Made by a program: the position numbers and the translations under genes. From the NCBI GenBank assembly GCA_903944555.1, contig CAJASG010000046.1:1-9351 (forward strand): DNA of 9,351 bases. The letters are read 5' to 3'. The DNA comes from an uncultured beta proteobacterium. Lineage in GTDB: Bacteria > Pseudomonadota > Gammaproteobacteria > Burkholderiales > Burkholderiaceae_C. Of the stretch, positions 5,836 to 9,351 are shown one piece after another. Each line of letters begins with the position of its first letter. Positions within the stretch are counted from its first letter, which is position 1. A model generated the notes under the pieces. That model was not told the DNA's origin, did no database searches, and worked only from the letters and a program-made list of their open reading frames with translations.

Positions 5836-6966
5836 TTAGAGGTCAAGCGCCAGGTCCGTGCGCGCCACCGAGATGCACAGGCGGATCTGCTCGTTGGGCG
5901 TGCTGGAGATCTCGCCGGTTTGCAGGTTCTCCACCGTGCCGCTTTTCTTGGTGCATTGGCAGGAGCGGCAGATGCCGATGCGGCAGCCGTGCTTGGGGGA
6001 CAGGCCTGCGGCTTCGGCTTGCATCAGCAAGGGCGCGGTGCCACTGGTGACAAAGTGCGCACCGCTGTGCGCCAGCATCACCGTCACTGCGGTCCCGGGC
6101 GAGGTGGTGGGCAGCATCGGGATGGCCACAAAACGCTCGCTGTGCAGCGGTGTGCTCAAGCCCTGGGTGCGCCAGTGGCGGTGCACCGCATCCATAAAGC
6201 CACTGGGGCCACACATCCAGGTGGCGCGTTCGCCCACATCGGGCACGGCCAGGTGCAATGCCTCCGGGGTGAAGCGGCCCGCGCTGTCATCGAAGTGGAG
6301 CAGCAACGAGAGTTCGGGGAAGCGGTCCGCAGCAGCCTGCAAGGCCTTGGCAAAAATCAATTCGGCCGGGTTGCGGCACACATGCAAAAACACCACATCA
6401 CCCTGGTAGTTGCGTGCCTGCAAATCACGCAGCATGGCCATGACCGGGGTGATGCCGCTACCGGCGCTCAGCAGCAGTATTTTGGCGGGCAACTGCGCGG
6501 GCAGCACAAACTCGCCATCCGCTTGGCTGATGGTCAGCACGTCGCCCACTTTGACGTGGTCGTGCAAATGGGGGGACACCAAACCGCCAGTCTGGCGTTT
6601 GACGGTGATGGCAATCAGGCGCGCACCGGGGCGGCTGGACAGGCTGTAAATGCGCTCCACGCGGCGGCCATCGATTTCCAGGCGCAACTGGACAAACTGG
6701 CCCGCCAGCGCGCCGTGTCTGCCCTGCCATAAGGCGTTGGGTTGGAGGACGAAGGTTTTGGTGTCGACCGTTTCATCCACGATGCGCACCACCCGTGCCC
6801 GCACGTCGGTCAACGACAGCATGGGGTGCAAGGCGCGTAATGAGTCTTCTACGGCGCTCAGGCGAACAATCGACTCCACCCATGGGTGCTGGAGGGCGGC
6901 TTTGAGCGGCGCTGCCAGTGTTTCGACCCAGGTGCTGGGGGTGGTGGAGTGGTTTGCAACAGTCAT
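5836..6966 (-). CDS. Ferredoxin reductase-type electron-transfer protein (FAD, NAD(P)H and [2Fe-2S]), DesC-like desaturase partner
   Basis: A 376-residue soluble oxidoreductase expected to pass electrons from NAD(P)H through FAD and a [2Fe-2S] cluster to the desaturase encoded just downstream. The FAD-binding motif 'RIYSLSS' is at 105-111. The nucleotide-binding motif 'GSGITPVM' is at 169-176, followed by 'CGPSGFM' at 252-258. A C-terminal plant-type ferredoxin domain has cluster cysteines C328, C333, C336 and C364. Two adjacent ATGs at 6967-6969 and 6964-6966 are possible starts. AAGGA lies 4 bases before the first and 7 before the second, so the second is chosen. The frame continues upstream to 7071, but that part covers the promoter and is unlikely to be coding. 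Transcription is predicted from 7005-7033 under TetR-type control. Confidence 0.9.
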   Translation of the reverse strand: MTVANHSTTPSTWVETLAAPLKAALQHPWVESIVRLSAVEDSLRALHPMLSLTDVRARVVRIVDETVDTKTFVLQPNALWQGRHGALAGQFVQLRLEIDGRRVERIYSLSSRPGARLIAITVKRQTGGLVSPHLHDHVKVGDVLTISQADGEFVLPAQLPAKILLLSAGSGITPVMAMLRDLQARNYQGDVVFLHVCRNPAELIFAKALQAAADRFPELSLLLHFDDSAGRFTPEALHLAVPDVGERATWMCGPSGFMDAVHRHWRTQGLSTPLHSERFVAIPMLPTTSPGTAVTVMLAHSGAHFVTSGTAPLLMQAEAAGLSPKHGCRIGICRSCQCTKKSGTVENLQTGEISSTPNEQIRLCISVARTDLALDL

Positions 6967-7004
6967 CATGGCTTCCTTGTAGGTCCGGCTGGGTGAATGT
7001 TTGT

Positions 7005-7033
7005 ATTGTGTACGGTTGTACACTGAATGTCCA
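7005..7033 (-). promoter_or_regulatory. Predicted promoter of the desC-like/desB-like operon
   Basis: On the minus strand the -35 is TGGACA (7028-7033, five of six matches to TTGACA), the spacer is 17 bases, and the -10 is CACAAT (7005-7010, four of six matches). The start site would be near 6998, with a leader of about 29 bases carrying AAGGA. The operator palindrome lies inside the spacer and overlaps the -10, so a bound repressor would block RNA polymerase. Confidence 0.55.
7008..7023. promoter_or_regulatory. Operator palindrome GTGTAC-N4-GTACAC (predicted FabR/DesT-type site)
   Basis: A perfect inverted repeat with 6-base arms and a 4-base GGTT spacer. TetR-family repressors of the FabR/DesT group are known to bind palindromes of roughly this size in front of unsaturated-fatty-acid genes. 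The adjacent divergent TetR gene is the obvious candidate binder. Binding itself is inferred. Confidence 0.65.
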
Positions 7034-7113
7034 CTTAGATTTCCTGATTTAGAGGAGAAAACCAATTTCACCTTGGTAAACCATTGTTTGTATTAGTATT
7101 TTTAGATTTTTGA

Positions 7114-7119
7114 TAAAAT
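7114..7119 (+). promoter_or_regulatory. Predicted -10 hexamer of the TetR-type regulator gene
   Basis: TAAAAT matches TATAAT at five of six positions and would start transcription near 7126, with a leader of about 19 bases. The -35 is poorly defined; only weak T/G-rich sequences such as TTGTAT (7088-7093) or TATTAG (7091-7096) are available. Confidence 0.35.
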
Positions 7120-7131
7120 ACGCTCGTACAC
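7116..7131. promoter_or_regulatory. Second, imperfect operator copy overlapping the regulator promoter
   Basis: Bases 7119-7131 (tacgctcgtacac) match bases 7011-7023 of the perfect operator (tacggttgtacac) at 11 of 13 positions, in the same orientation and register. The right arm GTACAC is intact, and the left arm keeps only TAC of GTGTAC. It lies on the predicted -10 and start site of the TetR gene, which would fit weaker autorepression. Confidence 0.45.
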
Positions 7132-7144
7132 AAAGCAAGCCGAT

Positions 7145-7834
7145 ATGACCACTCCACCCTCCACCACCAAGCGCGTAGATACCCTGACCCGCAGCGAGCG
7201 CAAAGACCTGACGCGTGCCAGCCTGTTGCAGGCGGCGCTGGATTTGATCGGGGAGGGGCGCAGCTTCACCAGCCTGGGGATTCGTGAAATTGCGCGCGAG
7301 GCGGGCATGGTGCCCAACGCGTTCTACCGGCATTTCCGCAATACCGACGAGCTGGGGCTGGCCTTGGTGGAGGAGATGGGCATTACCCTGCGCCGCTTGC
7401 TGCGCGAGGCACGTCAAACGAGTGTGGCCGCTAACTCCATGGTGCGCCGCTCGGTGCAGGTGTACTACGAGTACGTCAAGCAAAACCGGCTGCAGTTCTT
7501 GTTCATCTCCAGCGAACGCTCAGGCGGTAGCCGCATCTTGCGTCTGGCCATTCGCAACGATGTCACCCATTTCACCAACGAGATGGCACAAGATTTTCGG
7601 CGCCTGGGCGTCTACCCCGACATGCCGACCAGTAGCCTGCAGATGGTGTGCGGCCTGATCGTCACCACCATGCTGGCCGCAGCGCCCGAGATTTTGGACC
7701 TGCCGCCGGACCAACCCTTGCTGGAAGCCGAAATGACCGAAAATTTTGTGCAGCAACTGCAAGTGGTGCTGTTAGGCGCGGCGTGCTGGAAAGAAAAGGC
7801 GGCACGCAAAATTTCAAGCCAAATAGGCCTGTAA
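7145..7834 (+). CDS. TetR-family transcriptional regulator of the FabR/DesT type
   Basis: A 229-residue regulator. The N-terminal helix-turn-helix covers about residues 25-66 and contains 'SLGIREIAREAGMVPNAFYR' and 'HFRNTDELGLALVEEMG'. From memory this is very close to E. coli FabR and P. aeruginosa DesT, which sense acyl-CoA or acyl-ACP saturation and repress unsaturated-fatty-acid genes. Residues 80-215 form the helical ligand-binding and dimerisation part, including 'QFLFISSERSGGSRILR', a region also conserved in FabR. It is divergent from the reductase-desaturase operon, as desT is from desCB. The ATG at 7145 lacks a strong ribosome site. The last codons (QIGL) fall in a short A+T-rich repeat-like stretch. 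The target operon is inferred from position and the shared palindrome. Confidence 0.9.
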   Translation: MTTPPSTTKRVDTLTRSERKDLTRASLLQAALDLIGEGRSFTSLGIREIAREAGMVPNAFYRHFRNTDELGLALVEEMGITLRRLLREARQTSVAANSMVRRSVQVYYEYVKQNRLQFLFISSERSGGSRILRLAIRNDVTHFTNEMAQDFRRLGVYPDMPTSSLQMVCGLIVTTMLAAAPEILDLPPDQPLLEAEMTENFVQQLQVVLLGAACWKEKAARKISSQIGL

Positions 7835-7880
7835 GCCCCGTAGAATATGCGCAAGAAGCTACGTTTTTAATAGCGTTTTT
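7808..7880. repeat. Probable degenerate interspersed repeat spanning the ends of two convergent genes
   Basis: This stretch includes 'aaatttcaagccaaat', 'aggcctgtaagcccc', 'tgcgcaagaagctac' and 'tttttaatagcgttttt'. Read on the minus strand (CGCTATTAAAAACGTAGCT, then TCTTGCGC, then CTTACAGGCC), it resembles a short multi-copy intergenic repeat that I recall from Comamonadaceae genomes. Only weak internal symmetry (GCTA-N9-TAGC) is present. Only one copy is in the window, so repetition cannot be shown here. It encodes the last residues of both flanking proteins. Confidence 0.4.
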
Positions 7881-8920
7881 GGGATGGAAATCCAACCCGC
7901 CAAGGGCCGCTCCACCCAGCGCTCGAACAGCAGCGCCACCCCCAGGCACGTCACCCAGTAGCCCAGCACCACCCATGCAAGGGCACCAGCGCCCTGTAGC
8001 CCGAGTTGAACCCACAACGCATTGCACAGCATCAGCACCGAGAAGTGCACCAGAAACAGGGCATAGGAGCTGTTGCCTCGCAGCGCCACCCAGCGCGCCA
8101 GCCGTGACGGGGCTGCCGGTGCGCTTGGCGGGGCATGTTGAGCTAGCCACTGCGCCAGCCCCAGAAGCAAGGCCACGCCCAGCGCCACAGCGATTCGCCC
8201 GCGAAAATCCACGCTTAAAGCGAGCGCACCCGCAGTGGCCAGCAAGGCCAGGAGCGCCAATTGAATGCCAGCACGCCTAGCCTGGCCAGCCCAAAACGCG
8301 GCTGCGCCCATCCCGTAGGCCGCAAAGAAATAGAGGGCCCAGTCGTCAAGATTTTCATTGCGATTGAGGAAAAAAAGCGACGCCAGCATTAGCCCGAGCA
8401 CCCAGGCCCGCGCCCAGCCACGCCCCAGCCACAGCAGCGCAGTCATCAGAATGAAAAGCTGAAAATCAATTGCCACGTACCACACGCCCGCGGACAGGGA
8501 ATCAACCCCCAGCAGGTTGTGCATGAGCGCACCATGGGCGAAAAACTGCCCCCAGGTGGGTGCTGCTGGTATGAACTCATAAGTAATCCACTGCCTGGCC
8601 AAGGCGCTACAGGCCATCGCCAGAAGCAAGGCCGCCACAAAGGGCGGTGTCAGCCGCAAGTAGCGTTGCGCCACGGCACGCCATGGGTGGCTTGCGCGCA
8701 AGTGCCCGGCGGGGGCCAGACTTTTGGCCGCCAGAAAGCCTGCAATCACCAAAAAAGCCTGCACTGCCATGCGCCCGTAATCAAAGAGCCAATCGGACAG
8801 CCGGGGCGCGACATCTTCCAGTACGTCGGACAAGGGGCCGTAGGCGGCGAAGTGGTGCAGCACGATCAACTGCGCAGCAATGAGTTTGAGCGCATCAATG
8901 TGCGTCTGGCGGTGGTGCAT
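7859..8920 (-). CDS. Acyltransferase family 3 integral membrane protein
   Basis: A 353-residue polytopic membrane protein with about ten hydrophobic segments. It begins 'HIDALKLIAAQLIVLHHFAAYGP', the usual start of acyltransferase-3 proteins. H22/H23 are at the family's conserved catalytic-type histidine, and 'GFLAAKS' closes the second membrane segment. Such enzymes move acetyl or other acyl groups onto extracytoplasmic sugars, lipids or glycans; the acceptor here is unknown. The frame extends upstream to a GTG at 9005-9007 inside the preceding gene, but the ATG at 8918-8920 starts 7 bases after that gene's TAA and fits the family start. No clear ribosome site is seen, so translational coupling is likely. 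The last residues (about ISIPKTLLKT) come from the repeat-like stretch at 7808-7880. Confidence 0.85.
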   Translation of the reverse strand: MHHRQTHIDALKLIAAQLIVLHHFAAYGPLSDVLEDVAPRLSDWLFDYGRMAVQAFLVIAGFLAAKSLAPAGHLRASHPWRAVAQRYLRLTPPFVAALLLAMACSALARQWITYEFIPAAPTWGQFFAHGALMHNLLGVDSLSAGVWYVAIDFQLFILMTALLWLGRGWARAWVLGLMLASLFFLNRNENLDDWALYFFAAYGMGAAAFWAGQARRAGIQLALLALLATAGALALSVDFRGRIAVALGVALLLGLAQWLAQHAPPSAPAAPSRLARWVALRGNSSYALFLVHFSVLMLCNALWVQLGLQGAGALAWVVLGYWVTCLGVALLFERWVERPLAGWISIPKTLLKT

Positions 8921-8927
8921 GGGAGAG

Positions 8928-9351
8928 TTAGAGTGCGGGTAGCGCCAGGTCTGTGGTACCGGGGCGCACCCAGCGGGAAAATTCGCGCGTGGTGTCGATG
9001 CAGCCACCGGCGTTGGTATAGATTCCGCGCGCCTCGCGGTAGCGCGTCATCACGGCAATGATACGGGCCAACTCAGTGGGGTCGTTCAAGGATGCTTCGA
9101 CCAACTCGGCCACTTTCGCCTCGTTGATGCGCTCCTCGCCCTCGTCGTCGCGGTAAAGCCCATGACGCCAGTGGTACAGCTCCAGGCATTTGGCTTGCAG
9201 GGTGTAAGGCTGGTCGCGCTTCCAGAAGTTGTTAAACAGGCCACCCCCCAGGTACATGACCCAGGAGCCTTCAAAGCCAGAGGCATCTGCCGACGCCTCA
9301 TCCGGGTTGCGAAACCAGGTGCGGTCTCCCGGCACAAAGTAGCGCGGCGGC
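8928..9351 (-). CDS. Uncharacterised protein, C-terminal part (possibly transglutaminase Tgl-like); 5' end outside window
   Basis: The frame is open from the right edge of the window (reading ...PPRYFVPGD) to a TAA at 8928-8930. The GTG at 9333-9335 is internal. About 140 residues are visible. The segment 'PGDRTWFRNPDE' followed by 'FEGSWVMYLGGGLFNNFW' recalls the pattern 'GD..YFKNP' then 'GENVI.LG....FAHG' of Bacillus-type protein-glutamine gamma-glutamyltransferase (Tgl), so a related papain-like fold is possible. The active-site cysteine would lie outside the window, so this cannot be tested here. The C-terminus has a conserved-looking 'GGCIDTTREFSRWVRPGTTD'. It is 7 bases upstream of the acyltransferase and probably cotranscribed with it. 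Function should be treated as unknown. Confidence 0.6.
   Translation of the reverse strand, partial: PPRYFVPGDRTWFRNPDEASADASGFEGSWVMYLGGGLFNNFWKRDQPYTLQAKCLELYHWRHGLYRDDEGEERINEAKVAELVEASLNDPTELARIIAVMTRYREARGIYTNAGGCIDTTREFSRWVRPGTTDLALPAL

Larger units (their letters stand above)
6970..7144. other. A+T-rich divergent regulatory region between reductase and TetR genes
   Basis: This 175-base gap is clearly richer in A+T than its surroundings, most of all at 7081-7120. It holds a predicted reductase promoter with an embedded palindrome, a predicted regulator -10 with a partial copy of the palindrome, and a stretch 7061-7083 with two short overlapping inverted repeats (ACCAA-N7-TTGGT and TGGT-AA-ACCA) of unknown meaning. 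I see no small open frame with a good start. Confidence 0.7.

Noticed and set aside
4968..6732. Two long plus-strand frames (360 and 440 codons) opposite the desaturase and reductase
   Set aside because: They are shadows of two genes with full catalytic motifs. Their translations are low-complexity Val/Gly/His/Ala-rich with no family resemblance.
6970..7071. Upstream extension of the reductase frame by about 35 codons
   Set aside because: It runs through the predicted promoter and operator, and a good ribosome site precedes the ATGs at 6964-6969.
7051..7077. Strong ribosome-site-like AGAGGAG in the divergent gap
   Set aside because: No start codon lies at a proper distance on the plus strand; the nearest TTG is about 15 bases away and opens no supported frame.

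Overview
The window is a GC-rich, densely coded stretch of bacterial chromosome. Codon use, protein families and the lipid-desaturation locus suggest a betaproteobacterium, most likely a Comamonadaceae member near Rhodoferax, Polaromonas or Acidovorax. That placement is inferred from family resemblance and was not searched. I see no tRNA, rRNA, CRISPR array, transposase or phage gene. No gap between genes exceeds about 180 bases.

Left part (1-2530). The 3' end of a saccharopine-dehydrogenase-like enoyl reductase (+) meets a convergent minus-strand pair: a bacteriohemerythrin followed by a YitT-type membrane protein. Divergent from the hemerythrin is a 2-oxoglutarate/Fe(II) dioxygenase-like gene. 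Between these two sits a near-palindromic FNR/CRP-like box. Its centre lies about 41 bases from the predicted start sites of both -10-like hexamers, suggesting one oxygen-responsive switch for an O2-binding protein and an O2-consuming enzyme.

Middle part (2531-4214). A 536-residue multidomain response regulator ends in an intact GGDEF domain and should make cyclic di-GMP. It is preceded by a near-consensus sigma-28 (FliA) flagellar promoter, which would link it to motility.

Right-centre (4220-7834). This is a fatty-acid desaturation locus laid out like Pseudomonas aeruginosa desT-desCB. A flavodoxin-reductase-type ferredoxin reductase (FAD/NAD plus [2Fe-2S]) and a three-histidine-box membrane desaturase form a minus-strand operon. 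A divergent FabR/DesT-type TetR regulator lies upstream. The intergenic region holds a perfect palindrome, GTGTAC-N4-GTACAC, inside the predicted reductase promoter. A second, partial copy overlaps the predicted regulator promoter. An uncharacterised protein with a Lys/Ala/Pro-rich tail is appended to the operon.

Right end (7808-9351). A short A+T-rich stretch resembling an interspersed Comamonadaceae repeat supplies the last codons of both the regulator and a convergent acyltransferase-3 membrane protein. The acyltransferase lies directly behind the 3' part of a gene that may belong to the bacterial transglutaminase (Tgl-like) family; this last assignment is weak.
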